NCBI GenBank assembly: GCA_024305405.1
Contig: JAKNDB010000068.1
Span: forward strand, 5,633,501 to 5,697,500
Direction: 5' to 3'
Length of the DNA stretch: 64,000 bases
Source: Dirofilaria immitis
Lineage: Eukaryota > Nematoda > Chromadorea > Rhabditida > Onchocercidae
Positions 11,001-25,757 of the stretch are shown here, in pieces. Numbering within the stretch: the first letter of the stretch is position 1; each line of letters opens with the position of its first letter. A model generated the notes under the pieces. The model was not told where the DNA came from. It made no database searches and saw only the letters and a program-made list of their open reading frames with translations. The position numbers and the translations under genes are program-made.

Positions 11001-14000
11001 CTTGAATAATAGATCTTCTTTTAAAGTATTAAAATTACTATTAAATTTGCAAATTGTTTAACTAATCGTTTGGTATATATCGTTGGTATATATTTTTTTA
11101 ATCGTTGGTATATTTTTTATTTTTTTTTTTTGATATATTTTTGAATCGAAATAAATCAATAATTTAGATCATATTATTCTGATCCAATAAGCAAATTTTA
11201 AATCCAATAAATAAACTTTTTAATTTTGCTGCATTTCGACCAATTCTTGTAAGTGTTTCAGTAAATGCTTCCACTTCAGTCATACGCAATTTTCGATTTG
11301 TATTTAATACTAAATGTCTGATTTCTTCAACATTTTCTTCAAATATTCTGCAATTTTGACAAATCACTATCGAATTATTGATTATTAGCATAGTAATTAA
11401 AGCCAATAATTAAAATCATTATTATTGCTATTATCATTTTCAGATTCAATAGCAATTAAGTTTTTATGATCATTATATCATAATATAAATTTCATGATAT
11501 TATTCTGTATAATTGTTATAAAATTTATCCAAATCTCACACATTTCAATGAAATTATTTTGAATTTAATCAAAATCTTTCGTTAACTAATGATATCTCTT
11601 ATTATATTAACAATGATAATAATGATAAAATGAGCAGCAAGATGATAGCTATTCTAAAAATCTTCATCTTTACTTTAGAATAATATTATGACTTTTTCGT
11701 ATCGTATATTTTTCATATTGATGTCAAGCATCATTATTATTATTTCTGTTATTTAGAAAGCATTTCAATTATCAATGAAATTTGTCTGAAGGTACATCTA
11801 ACTATTTATTTTTGTTCATTCTTATCACATAAATTTTACCAAATTGTTATTGGAAATCAATTTAAATCCAATTAATAACTTTTAAACAAAAGTTTGAATT
11901 AAAAACAAAATTTACTGTAATGATTTTTGAAGATTAGCAATTTGAATAATATGTTCCGATTTGATTGTATCATTGGCAAGTTTCGATGAATGATATGGTG
12001 TTGCACCCAAGTAATTTGCAACGTACTGATGAACTCGTTCAAATGCCTCACGTAAAATATCACGTGATTCATGTACATTCATCTATAATGAATTTTAGAA
12101 ATAGTTATACGATATAGGTAATAATCTTTAAGAAGTTAACTATAGTAATAATAAGAAAATGAATTATTGAAATTTTGAAAAAATAAAATATATAGAATTA
12201 TTGATTGATTTTCTTTTTGATTTATTTATTATTTTCAATACTAAATAAAATACCTGTACTGCACTTCAATTTGTTTCAACTGATTTTGCATTTCTGTTAT
12301 ATGTCGTTTGAATTTTAAAATTTGCTGCTGTGTCTCATTACTTAAAAATACCGAATCATTCAGTGATGGATCGGTACTCTGAACACTACTTTCTGATGCG
12401 ATTGATGCTACTATAATTTTGTGATTATTAACGAGAAATGATAACATTAAATCAGTGCTTGAAAAGTATTAAAATAAATTTTGGAAATATTCAAGCAAAC
12501 AAAGATCGTATAATTAATTAAATTAATTAAAGACAAAAATATCGATTATATAAAAAATATTTATAATGTATTCAATACAATAAGAAAGGATACTTAATGA
12601 TAATAAAACTAATGTTAAAAAAAAAAAACCTATGATAACAACAATGATAATACTAATAGTGATAATAATGATAATGATAATGATAATAGTATTAATACAT
12701 ACCATCTGGATGAAGTGCTAAAATTTGTTTTCGTAATTCTTCCATATCTCGTTGGCTCGTTTCGCTCATTCCCTTACTTATTAGTGCTGAATGTACCAAT
12801 GAAGATAAACCTGCTAACTGACGTTCCATTGTTTCTACACGAAACCTAAATAAAAGTGACAATTTGAGTGAAACTTTATGATAAATTATTGAGATTGATA
12901 AATTATCATATTAGCAATTTTCGATAAAAAAAAATCAGTTTGCATTTTAAAAATTATGAGAAAATCGATTCAAGGATTTAAAGAGTTAATAGTAGAAATT
13001 GATTAATTTAATTTAGAGAGAGATTCTCCTCAATGAACTGATATCAATCTTTTATTCTTTCCTTAACGAATAGCATTAATCTTTCATCTTAACTTCAATG
13101 AATCTTGTCTTTCTTTCAATGTTATCAATCTTTTTTTCCTCTTTAATAATTTTCAATGAATAGATTCTACCAGTGCTATTTTTGTTTAACAACTTTTATG
13201 CAATTGAATTAGTCATCAACAGCAATTATTTTATTAATAATAAAAGCTATAAGATGAAGAAGAAGAAGAAAAGAAAAGAAAAAAAAGAGAATAGAATAGG
13301 AATGATTTATCAAATTGCCACTTATCACGAAATATTATTCAATTATTTTTTTGATAAATAAATTTAAAATTTTTTATTTTCTTTAAAATCAAACAATGCC
13401 AACAAAATAATTATTATTATTGAATTCAAAAGAAAGAAGAAATTAACGAATATTTTAAAGAGAGAAAGAGAAGAAGAAAATCTTTTAACTATTATTATTT
13501 ATTGTTTTAAACTATTTTTACATCTCTATTACTATTTTATTGAACCATGACACTTATAAATCGAAGATTTTTTTTTTTTTAATTCATTTAGTATACTTAA
13601 AATTTTAACAACTATTTATTTCTTATGAAAAAAAAACTACCATATATTTGTGAACTATTTTGAATTAGACATATGCATTATATGTCTAGTATTAATTACT
13701 TTATTATCATATAATGCAAAATATAATATAATAATATCAGGAATTCTTGATAAAAATTAAATCACAATTTGAAATTTCTATTGATATCAATAAAATTCAT
13801 AACAAAAAAAATTGATATTGTTTCAAATTATTAATAAAAAATTGTCAAAAATCTTTTGAAAAATTATTAATAATAAAATTTATAGTCAGTTCTGATTATT
13901 ATTGAAATGTTAAATTAACTAACCTTGCTTCTTTGTCGATTATTGGTGTAACTGATCCGGAACGTTCCTGACTACTTGTATCACTAGCATATGGATCGCA

Positions 14001-17000
14001 ATAAGAATCAAAACGTGATGATATCGGAGATCTCAAGTAAGATAATACTTAGTAACCAAAATTAAACTTTAGCATTAAATTTCAAAATAACAACAACATT
14101 TATTATAACAAACATTTCATTGAATATTCGTATTTATTCATATCGTACTATTACAATGTTGCAAATAAATTGATTTATTTTTATACAGCATATAGTTTAA
14201 TTTTCAATGAATACTATAAAGGTCTGAAAAGTTTACTGTATTTATAAATATTGAAATTCATCGTTTAAAATTTATTATTAATCATTCAGTTAATAAATTC
14301 TAATTACATTTGAAATACACATGATAGATTGTATTACCTAATTACAAATTACTTACTTTATTCATTAAATGAACATATTAATTAATTATTTAATATTAAA
14401 AAATTATGAAATTTTATATATATTTTAATATATTTCGTTACCAAATTTAATTTCATTTCTTTTATTAACAAATTCTTATTATTTTAAGAATTTGTTTTTA
14501 AAGAAAAAATAGGAAAAATTGATAAATTACCTCGTTGATTTGATGGTACCTGCCGTAGAAAGCATTCGACTATCTAAGGCACTTGCTGGACGATAACGAT
14601 GTGACGGTGGCATACGATTTCGATAATCCATCAGATCAATTTCAGATTCGCTCAAGTAATCGAGCGATGAATGATTATTGAGAAAGCGATTTGATTGTGA
14701 TGATTGATAATTATTTGATTTTTCACGTAATTTTAGCACTGCTTGATCTTTGATATCTCTGATAAAATATTATTAAAATTTTCAAAGAAATCGAATTATT
14801 TTTCTAATATTTCATTGTTTTTTTCTCTTATAATTATTAAATTATGAGTGTTAATTGTTTTATTGATTGTGATTTGATTTGAATTATGCATAGTTAACTG
14901 ATTTAAAAAGTTGGATTAATTAATTATAATAAATTTGCGCAAATATAATTTTCAAAGGAAAAAGTTTTTTTACTCGTTAGTCTTTGTTTAATATTCAATT
15001 TTTTTCCGATAATAATTAATCATTTCTTGATGATATTTTAAGATATTTGAAATTTTCCTGGTCCTTCAAAGTAGTATGATACCATCTGTTTCATGCTAGT
15101 TATTACACATCAGAGAATCGTTGATAATGAGAAGTTTCAAATTTCAGGCTTCAAAAAAAGTCATTCCTGTTTAAAATAATGGAATGAAAGAAATTTTCTA
15201 CTCTTAAAATTCAATCAATTTACTAATGTAGACAGGCAGATTTAAAGTTTCAAGAATCAATTAGTTTTAATCCGAATAAGCAAATTTAAAACTTTTTTAA
15301 AAAGTTTATTTTCATTTAATAGAATAAAACTAATTAAATCCAACAGAAGAAAAGCAAAGAAAAATTGGAATGATATTTGTCTAATTTTTATAAAATATAC
15401 GGAAGCTATGTATACATTAACAGTACATATGTTTATTTTAATATGACTATGCAAAATTTTGTGCAACATTTTTTCTCCTAAAAAATGCGTTTAAATAATA
15501 AACAAATTGCAATAACTTACGAAGTTTTGGACTAAATTTAAAAATTAAAAACTCATCAGAATATTATTTATTAAAATAAAAATTTAAAGAAATATTATGC
15601 AATTATTTGAAATCCTTTCACATCAAAATATAATCCAATCATAAATGGAATAATTTATTGTAAAGTTTCAATTCTATTTTTCTAACTTTAGAAATTACAT
15701 TTTATTTTTTTCTTCGAAATTATTTTTATATTCCTTCTTTTGTTCAAATTGCATGTAAAACTTTTTTCTTTCATTTAAATAAATATTTCTTTCTCTACAT
15801 TTTTCCCTTCTTATTCATAAATATTGTAAATTGATTTTGACGCTAATTAATCAATTAACATATATTAATATTAACTAAATATATATCCTAAAATTATAAT
15901 AAAATTAATTCGAAAAATCACTAATAATAACTTATCGAAAACGAATATTTATCAAAATTCCATGAAACAAATTGCAATTCGAAATTTTCAAACCTTTCAT
16001 TGTACGATGGAAAAATCATAAAATTTGCATAATTGAATTACAACTTTTATTAAATGTATGAATAGTTTATTGAAAGAATGAATATCGCAAATATGAAAAT
16101 TAATTCAATTTTTATACTTTCTTAATTTTATGCTTGAAAAATTAAATTTGTGAATATTCTAAATGATAAATAGAAAATTTCAAAGATATAAATGAATAGA
16201 ACAAAATGAATGATTTTTAATTGCAATTAAGAGAAATAGTATTTACCTGAGATCATCAAGTTCGTAAAAAGTTGTCCTTTTGAAGGTTCCTGAATATAAA
16301 TCTTTACATAGGGTAAACTAAGATATTGTGATGTTAATTGTGGGAAGGATCGTAAAAATAATGCTCGGACAGTATCGATACTATTTATGGATGACGGCAA
16401 AAGAGCACGTTTAACTTCATCATTTAATTCAAGATATACCACACCTGAAATTAATTACAGGAATATTTCAGTTTTCCAAAAAATCAAATTAACATCTGAA
16501 TATTTCTTAACTCCCTAGAGCATGATAATAAGAGAAATTATTTTTGCAATAAGTATAAATAAAGTTTATTAATTTTTGCTTTTGTTATTAAATTTTCTCT
16601 TAGGGTCACGTTACATCTTGTCCTGTGTTTTGAGCTTCCTTCACGATCACGTACGTACACATTCGGAAATACTGTGAGTAAGAAACACATAAATACATTA
16701 TATTCAAAATATGATATATTTTTGAAAATTTTAATCATTAATGATTATAACATGGAATTTTCGCAATTCGAATAGATTAAAAAATTGAAATTAATGAAAA
16801 GAAAATCAAAGCTGAAAATGATAATGCGTAACTAGCAATTTATCAGAAGTATATCAAATGCTTCAAAAGAAACGATTACTTCTTTATTTCATTTTAACCA
16901 TCCACTTTCGATCAGTTTTAAATTGTTTATTTACCTTGCAAATGGCTCAAATTTTGTTTACCTTTTTCTTTTTCTCTTTCTTCCATCATCAAAAATAAAT

Positions 17001-20000
17001 AATTGAAATGGTAAACTACTTAGATTTCTGCATATTTTTACTTTACTTTTTCACTGATAGTTAAAAAAAAAAAAGAAAGGCAATAAATAAATGCAACTTA
17101 ATTGAAAAAATAAAAATTTTATGAAATTAAATTTATATTTAATAACTTGCAACAAGTGAAATCTGATGAAAATATTAAAAATGAATTAATTTTACAATTC
17201 TTACTATTATTTGTGATTTTTTTCATCTATCTATCTTTTGTAACCTTGTAATTTATATTATTTTTAATGGGAATTTTTACCGGATGGTCTATTTGTAACT
17301 GATTGGACACCATTCAAATGAATTTCATCGTCACTTTTCGTTCCATTCAAATTATCATTCAATTGTTGTTGTTGTTGCTGTTCATGCTGCTGTTGTTGTT
17401 TTTGCTTTTGTTGTTGTTGTTCTTGTTGTTGTTGCTGTTGTTGTTGTTGCTCTGGTGTTATTGTTATTCTGGTATTTTGTTGTGATGACGATAATTCCGA
17501 AAATTGATTATCATTTTTTTGCATTTCATTCTTCATTTCGTCCGCTTCATCACTTGCTAATGGTGCCTTAAAGACAAAAAACAAGAGTTTCATTATTATT
17601 GTAAAATTATTTAATTAGAATTTTTCAAATATTTCTTTATCAATTCATTTAAAAAATTTTTACAAATTTCTTTTTATATTACAATATTATTGTATTATGA
17701 TATATATTCATTGACAATTTAAAAATCGATTTATTTTCAATTTAAATAGCATAATTCATTTTTAAATGGCATAATTCCTTTATTTTTCTTAAAATTTTAT
17801 TTAATTTTTATTCATCAAATCAACATACTTTGTTATCATCAATATATTTCCAATCCATTGCTCCATCTCGATTATTTGCCAGTCCTATAAAATTATAATT
17901 CTTTTTTAACTTCGATTTTTAAATCAAATTGAAAAAAAATTTTCTTGGCCTTTTAATTGATAATGCAAATTATTCATTTCCATTATTTAATTATTAGTAC
18001 TATTTCTTTTTAAGAACCTTAAAAATCATTCCCACATGTATCGCTTTATTTAATCCAAATTTTAATATTCCGTTATCGGTAGCTATAGCCGTTATTAATA
18101 GAAATATTTTATTCAAAAAAATTTCTAATTAAATTTCTTCTATCAAAAATATCAAATAGCTTTTGTTTACTTTATTTCTTTGCTTCCTTTTACAAATTTT
18201 TTAAATTAATTCATTCATTTTGTTTAATTCATTTCATATTTTTATTATTTTATTTTATTAACGTTCTCTTTTCTAATTTTTTCTTATTAAATTAATTAAT
18301 TAAATAAATTCTTTTTATTTAATTTGTTTTTAACCAACGAAAATTAATAATAAATGCTTAACAACTTTTTTTAATATATCGAATATCAATATCTAATTAA
18401 TTAATATTTATATTAATCAATTAAAACAGTACTAAAAACTCGCAAACATATATTAGATACGAATGATTTATTTATTTGTATTTTTTTGATCGTGCTAAAA
18501 TGATCTTGACAAAATGATATTTATTTAAATTTATTGTTATAGTAGTATTTGGCCTTGTTCTAATAATAACTGTTAAAATTTTCCAAAAATTAAAATTTTA
18601 AAAAATGATGAATTTTGATTTCAATTTTATTAATTTCTATAAATTTTGTAAAACTGTTAACAAGACAAATCAATATATTTTAATATTATAAATTTAAATA
18701 ACTTTACATCCCTTCTTGATAGCGATGATTTTTACTTCATTTTCAATTCTCAAATTTTTAAAATTAATCAGTAATATTTACTCTTATTTCCTCTCTTTTT
18801 CATTCATTATTAAATTAGATGAATTTTATGCTAACAATAATTAATTAAATTGTTCTATTATTATTGATGGCATAAAATTTATCTTAACGTAGTGAACTTA
18901 GATAATTTCCTATAATAAATAATAATAATAATTTTTGCATGAATAATTTTAAGGAATGTTAAATTTAATTGGCATTGGCAGTATATTTCAAAGAATATAA
19001 TTTAAATAATGAGTAATAGGAAATTAACAAAAAATTTTCAAATTTTCGAGTTTTATTTTTGTATGCTTAAATAGGAATATGTTTCGTTAACAAAGATGTA
19101 TGAGTGAAAAAGTTAATAGATAAGAATACAATTTAGAAATACGAAATTTGTTACATTGGAAGTTAATGCTTAGATTGTACAAAAAGTAGAACAATTGGAA
19201 TTGTCTAGAAAATTGAAATAATTCAGGTTACCTAGGAAATTGGAACAATTCAGGTTTCTAATAGATCTTTCTTAAACAATGAAATAATTCGATATAACTA
19301 AAGTTTAATTTATTTCAATTTTTTAGATAATCTAAATTATTCAGTTTTAACCAAACGAATCTGGTAAATGAGATACTTATCCCTAAATTACACGCCAGAA
19401 TTTAGAAATGAAGTGATATGTAAAATTGTCTACTATACTTAAATTTTAAATCAAATATTAAGTTATCAATGGCTAGCTACTATAGAAGAAATGAAAGCAA
19501 AATTAAGTATCCTTGGATCACCAAGCTATTAAATGTAAAGATTTTTTTCACTTTTCTAACTTTCAAATCTTTATATATCTAATGAAGTAATCGATTACAG
19601 AAATCAAATTTAAAAATAAAAATGCCTAATTTAGTTATTACCATCAAACTATTTCCACTATTTTGTCAAATTTCTCATCATTTAAAGTTGCATTTAAGCT
19701 AAATTTATAATAAATAAATAATAATGGATAGCACAAATTCAATAACTTAAATCTGTGCAATTCAATTAAACAGGAATTATTATGAAAATTTCATCTTTAT
19801 AGTTCCTTCAAGCATTACGCCCTTGATAAAAAGTTTTGAAGTTCCTTTTTTTTGGAAAACTTTTATATTCTAATTCCTTGAGAGGATGTTTTAGTGATTT
19901 AATAATATCTAACCTATTAAAATCTATATAGCACTCCCTCCATTATTGTGCAGTTATCAAATGGAATCGAATGATATATTAAAATTACATTTTCACTGAA

Positions 20001-21270
20001 AAATTTTCTGAGATTGAATCAGATGAAGATAATTAAATTTTTCACATAATGAATAATTTGAATCCTAAAATTAATTTCTCATTTCAATTTATTGCTGTTA
20101 TCATTAATATTAATATTTGTCTTATTATTATTGTTATTAATTGGAAAAGATTATTAACAAATGTGCTTAAGATTATTTACAATATTTTAGATGAGATATA
20201 ATATATTGTAATATTTTAACTTTGTCCATATTTTGCTGATTAAATTTGCTATAAATGAAAGTAGAAACTGTTAAATTTTGCGTAGGAATTTAGAAAAAGA
20301 ATTTTAAAAAACTTTGAAGGTTGAATTTAAAAAAAGAAATCGTAATAAAGGTTACACATAGTTTCAGGTTAAAAAAATCATCATATTTTGTTATACTATA
20401 GAAAAATTGTATGACCTTGGTAAATAAACAATAAGCGGAAAACAGCAATAGATTCAAAAAATCTTGAGATAGAAAAATAAATGATAAACAATTCGATGAA
20501 ATAAGTAGTTTATTTCGTTGTATTTTTATAATAATACTAGTTTACAGTTGCCTTTTTTCTTGTTTATTTATTTAGCACTTATTTGTTTGTTTTTTTATTA
20601 CATATTTATATATTCTTTTGTTTATCTATTGTATTTCTATTAGTTTATCTATTTATTTATTTATTTTTTTCATTTCAATTATTTATATATTTATGATAAT
20701 ATTGAGATGATTAATTTAGAGTAATTGAATGTAACAAAAAAAAAAAAGAAAGAACAGAAGCAAGCAACAAATTATAATTCTGGTTGGCAATTTATTGATA
20801 TTAATTAATGATAATATTTCAAATTTAAATAATTTTCAAATTAGTTCAACAGAATTTGTAAAATTTGACGAATATTATAAATATCATTACTTCTAAAAAA
20901 GGCATTTGAATATAACTTTTATAGATTGATTGATTGTTATGTAAACAGATCAGTTACTAATTATACTAACCAATTTTGTTGTAACTTTTTTCAAAACAAA
21001 ATCTTTTAAATTGAAAATAAATATTTAACTGAAAAATTAAAAATAAAATTTGGGAAAAGAAAAACAAAAAGAAACCAAATAAGAATAATTACCATTTTCA
21101 TGGAAATGCACCGCTCGTTTGTTCAGACGTTTAATTATAGGTGAAGTAGATGGAGTAGATGAGAAAGAATGTAAAAATGGTGGTATTGATGATGAAGTTG
21201 AAGAACGTTCGGAATCTGATGTCTTACGTGTTCGAAAACGTGGTTTCCATGATGAGAATAGTCCCGGCAT
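8089..21270 (-). CDS. AIP3/Bud6-domain coiled-coil protein, SRCIN1 (p140Cap)/KIAA1217 family
   Basis: Fourteen exons on the minus strand: 21270-21093, 17884-17829, 17566-17281, 16671-16615, 16444-16247, 14758-14531, 14031-13924, 12845-12703, 12410-12254, 12082-11916, 11347-11217, 10556-10110, 9853-9589 and 8213-8089, about 848 residues. The N-terminus is Ser/Thr-rich, then a glutamine-rich run (exon 3). About residues 193-275 carry VVYLELNDEVKRALLP, SIDTVRALFLRSFPQ, and YELDDLRDIKDQAVLK, the ubiquitin-like half of the AIP3 domain. FRVETMERQLAGLSSLVHSA and RIVSEEKFIKEETAQIDQCL are typical of the coiled-coil half. A His/Gln run, a PPLIPPPPLYYE proline motif and a charged helical C-terminus follow. 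Vertebrate relatives are cytoskeletal adaptors acting on actin, Src signalling and synapses. Three points break the frame or phase (16266-16270, 9728-9732, and the 12254/12082 junction). Confidence 0.82.
8371..8426. repeat. direct repeat, 24-bp motif at 32-bp spacing, two copies
   Basis: TATTCTCGCTTATTTATCTT plus AATT occurs at 8371-8394 and again at 8403-8426. It lies in the last intron of the SRCIN1-like gene, upstream (in gene sense) of exon 14. Confidence 0.8.
17885..21092 (-). other. long first intron of the SRCIN1-like gene
   Basis: A 3.2-kb intron separates exon 1 (21270-21093, GTAATT donor) from exon 2 (17884, TTATAG acceptor). The phases agree (1 to 1). No other open frame with coding character is seen. 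First introns of this length often hold regulatory elements, but I see no specific site. Confidence 0.5.
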
Positions 21271-21733
21271 CTTATGAATAAATTACGTATCGTTTATTGT
21301 CGTTATTGTTATCGTTGAAATATACAGTACTGATTTAAATGTTAACTATTATATTTTCTTAACTGTTCCGCTATTATCGTCATTACTATTATTGTTATTG
21401 TTGTTGCAATTATGCTAATTGTTTTTATATATTTAATAACTTATATTTTCTTTCAGCCAATTTTCTAAACATTTATATGCATACATACTAGAAGATAATG
21501 AAAATAATTTTAGAAAAAAATTGTTTTTGTTGTATTCATTACTTTTTAAAGTATTAGGAAATACCCTTATTGTTGAAGTATTATGAAATAACAGATATTA
21601 TAATAAATGCTACAACAATAACAACAATATTATATGCTTATTTGGTAAGATGATATGATTATCATTAAATAAAGCAGATAAATAAATAATAACAACAAAT
21701 TTGGAATTAATCAGATTGATTCGAAATTTCGGA

Positions 21734-21788
21734 AGAGAATAGAATAGAATAGAATAGAATAGAATAGAATGGAATGGAACAGAATAGG
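21734..21788. repeat. AGAAT pentanucleotide microsatellite
   Basis: About eight copies of AGAAT run from 21735, grading into GGAAT at the end. The array lies about 460 bp upstream of the SRCIN1-like start codon. Confidence 0.85.
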
Positions 21789-22014
21789 AAGCAAATCATC
21801 GATAGTAATAGTTGTAATGAATACATTTTGGACTAAAAGTGGGAGGAAAAGAAATGAAGGAGAGAGAGAGGAGAGAGAGAGAGAAAAGGGAGAAATTCAT
21901 TTGAAGCTTCTTGTCAGAAATAACATTTAAACTAAGCGATGCGAAGCTCATCCTAAACTTTTCCATCTAGCGTGTTGATATGTATATATATACATATCTA
22001 TCGTAATGATCATC

Positions 22015-22437
22015 CATAATGACAACTGATCAGAAATAGATCTGATCAGCACAGACACATACGTACGGACACATACGGACAGACACATGCAGACATACAC
22101 ACATACATAATATAAAAACTTTTCCTTTTAAGATTTTTTTAATATATATACTTTTTCTTTCTCATATACATACACATTCATCATAAATATACACACATAC
22201 ACACATACATACGTATACGTATACATAAAGACGGACACATACATTCATAATACATACACGTACATACATATATGATACAAACACGTTTTCTAAAATTTTT
22301 TTAATATTTGTACTCTTTCTTTCTTATACACATACGCACAATATAAGCATATATATATATATATATATATATAATGCAAAAACTTTTTCTAAAATTCTTT
22401 TTAATATTATTTGATAATTCTTTCTTTTTCACATAAA

Positions 22438-22483
<46 letters not shown>

Positions 22484-22505
22484 AACATATACACACACGC
22501 ACAGA
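22015..22505. repeat. CA/TA-rich microsatellite cluster
   Basis: Interspersed ACACATAC motifs run from about 22048. A pure TA run lies at about 22349-22372 and a pure (AC) run of about 18 units at 22445-22480. The peptide that can be read through it is all Cys/Val or Tyr/Ile and is not a gene. Confidence 0.85.
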
Positions 22506-23205
22506 CATACATATAATAGACATTATACGTTTGATATTGTATGTATGAGAATATAAGTATGTATGTATTTATTATTATGTTTAGACTTATGTGTTTACAG
22601 TTTAAGTTTTATGTAACGAATTTTTTCTCGATTTTTCCACAGAAAAAATAAAATGATAAGCATTCTGTTCATCGATTAATCAATCAGTCTATTAATCGAT
22701 CAGTCTACCTATCGATCAATTCCATTTCTATTCTGTTAAAATATTGAATTTGTCTTTCTAAGAATTTAATGATAAGAAATCTGAATAGAGGAAAGGATAA
22801 GATAAGGAAAGGAGAAGAAGGAAGAAACAAAGGGGGAAAAGTTTGTTTAGTAAGATATGCATAAAAGAAGATGTGTAGGATGAATTTTATGGAAGATAAA
22901 GGAACAGTTGTTTGAAATAGATATCAAATATATATGTATCGAAGGATAGGTTGGGATGGTATGATAAGCACTTGTAGTACCAATCTTGATCGTTCGTAAT
23001 CATATCATTTCAACTGATGTAGCTGATAAAAGAATGATAATATTGAGAGAGAGGAAAGGAAGGAGAAGGAAGGAAGAAAGAAAAGAACAGAAGGCTTTTT
23101 TCCTTTTTGTTAATTATTTTTTCTTGCGATTTTTAATTTCATTCCTTTTCACATCGAATTCATCCTTTTTATTTTTTTATTCTATTCATATATTTTGAAA
23201 AAAAC

Positions 23206-23690
23206 GGATGATGATAGTGATAGTGATATGCTGATGATGATAATGATAATGATATTTTCATGATGGTAGCGTTGTGTTAATGATGATAGTAATAGTGGTA
23301 TATTGATGACGATAGCGATATGTTAACGATGGTGATAGTGATATGTTAATGATAATAGTCGCTGATAAGATTTTGATTGATAATAATGATAGTGATGAAA
23401 TTGAACATAAGTGATAGTAATTATAATAATTAAAAAATAAAATTGAGATGATGATAATTATAATGAGATTATAATGATAATGATAATAGGATGGTAATGA
23501 TACCTTAATGATGACCGATGATGAAAGATTTTGAATATAATAATAGTGATATCGATGAGATTGAAAGCATAGATTGAGGTTGAAATGTTGATGAAGTGAT
23601 ATTAGATTAAAGTTGAGGTGATAATAACGACAATAATAATAATAATAATAATAATATTGTAGTGGTAGTAGTAGTAGTAGTATTAGGATT
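23206..23690. repeat. GAT-rich low-complexity stretch ending in AAT and AGT runs
   Basis: Imperfect GATGAT, GATAGTGATA and GATAATGATA motifs dominate 23206-23520. An AAT run follows at about 23632-23655, then a TAGTAG run. This looks like a decayed trinucleotide/hexanucleotide array. Confidence 0.7.
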
Positions 23691-25670
23691 AAGATTATAC
23701 TAATGATTAATTGAAGAGAAGAATATAAAAAAGGAAAAAAGAAAGAAGGAGAAGAGAAATAGAAGAATTCAATCGAACATTCAAATTTGATATGTTACAC
23801 AAAATTTTTAAATATTCTGCAAGTGGAAGAGGAAAGATGCAAAAAAAGTTTGGAAAGTGCAAGAGAACAACAGTATATTTGTTACTTTTCTGCACATTAA
23901 ATTATAAATAGCTATTAATTCAAAGCTATTTCACTTATTTAGCTAATAAAATTTTTCGCTTTTGTCGAACAAAATGAAAAATTAAAAAAAAAAGTAAATG
24001 AGATTAGCCAACAGATTTTGTTAAAAAATATTTTTATAATCGATAAAATTTATTTGTATTTAACATTGTCTAAAATTTTATATCATTTAATGTTACGCTA
24101 TTTAAGATAAAATTAAACAACGAAAATTTAATTTAAATTTAAAAATGCAAAAAGCAAAAAATAAGTACGAAAGGGAAAAAAATTTTAATAAGAAATCAAA
24201 GCTATGTGAAATTTTTAATATAAATTGATAATTGAAAAGGAATATTGCCAGGAAATGAAAATAAAAATGGATTGAATATTATTTATTACTCATATATATT
24301 TCATGTATTTCGAATTATTTATATTTTTAATTAATAATTTAGTAACATTATATATGTGATGGAAAAGAGTAAAACTTATTTGAAAAGATGAAAAATCGTA
24401 TATGGTTGTTGTCTATTTGTTTTTTATTGGCCTTTAATCATCATTTATTTTATTTTCTTAGCTCACTTGGTAGATTTTAAAGTATTTTTAAAATTGGGCA
24501 AGTGAGAATGATAAATTGATTTATATAATAAGCATATATTTCATTCATCTTTTTTTTGTAATGCTAAAAGAGTAGGAATGAAAGGAGAAATTAATTTTTC
24601 ATTTGATGTAAAATTGTTATCCGTTAATCTGATCATCAAATTTCAATTAATCTGAGTTTTATCATTTTATCAGCCTAATTACAGCTATTGAAATGCAATC
24701 TTTTAATGATCCAACCTTCTTCTACCAAATGATTAGGAAATGTGTAATTTCCGGAAATTGATAGCTCAAAGATTGAATTAAATGGGAAATGTACTTTACG
24801 ATGACGCCATATCGGCTAACTTCATTTTACGTTTTGAATAGAACGATGAAAGCAAAAAGGATAGGGGAGATTTCTGAAATATTAATATAGTTACTCTAAA
24901 AATTTATAATTCTTATTAACGCTAAAGAAAAAGCAATTGACGTTTTTTTTTTGTAATGTAAAATTTAACGGACCATGTTAAAGTAAAAAATAAACAAATT
25001 TCATATGAAATTTAAAAAACACAATGTGCTTCTAATTTTTGTTTTTTTGTATTAATTTTTTATTAAATAATCTTTGATTTATTTTTTTCAACTTTTTTCC
25101 CTTTTTTTCTTATTTTTTTCAATTTTCATATTGAAATTATAACTCAAATATTTATTACAAATATATCGTGGATAATTGCTACTGTCATTGACATTTACAG
25201 TATCTAATGACCTATTCATAAATATTATCTTCGGTAATTGTTAAATCGTATGAATGAAAATTTTCATTTGTGTGTAATAATGCATATCAATGTGTATTCA
25301 AATTTACACATATACTTTTTTTTTTTTTTTTCAATAACCTTCAATAAACCTTCAACAAATTTTGCATATATTAAATACTTATGATATGTAGAAAATATAT
25401 ATGTAAACAATAATTTGATAAATAAAAAACGAAAATATTACTATTCTTTTAATATTATTATTGCAGTATTTTTTCAAATATCTTATTCAAAAATTTTTTC
25501 TAATTTTTTAAAACTTTAAAAATTATAAAATAATAATAAATTGATTTGAATGAATGATTTAGGATGTTCCAATTGATTTGTAATCAAATAAAGTTGGAAA
25601 AAGAAAAAGGTAAACAAAGGAAAGAAGAAACCCCAAGATAGCTGAAATTAATTGATAGTTAATTTATATA

Positions 25671-25757
25671 CATATATATAATATAGTATAATAGTACAAT
25701 ACATATATATATATATATATATAAATTAATTTAAACTATATATATATATGTATATGG
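25671..25757. repeat. TA-rich microsatellite, partly palindromic
   Basis: ATATATAT blocks flank a short non-repetitive centre. TTAATTTATATA on the left is matched by TATATAAATTAA on the right, so the segment could form a cruciform. Confidence 0.65.

Noticed and set aside
22301..22498. Cys-Val repeat peptide
   Set aside because: Translation of the AC microsatellite.
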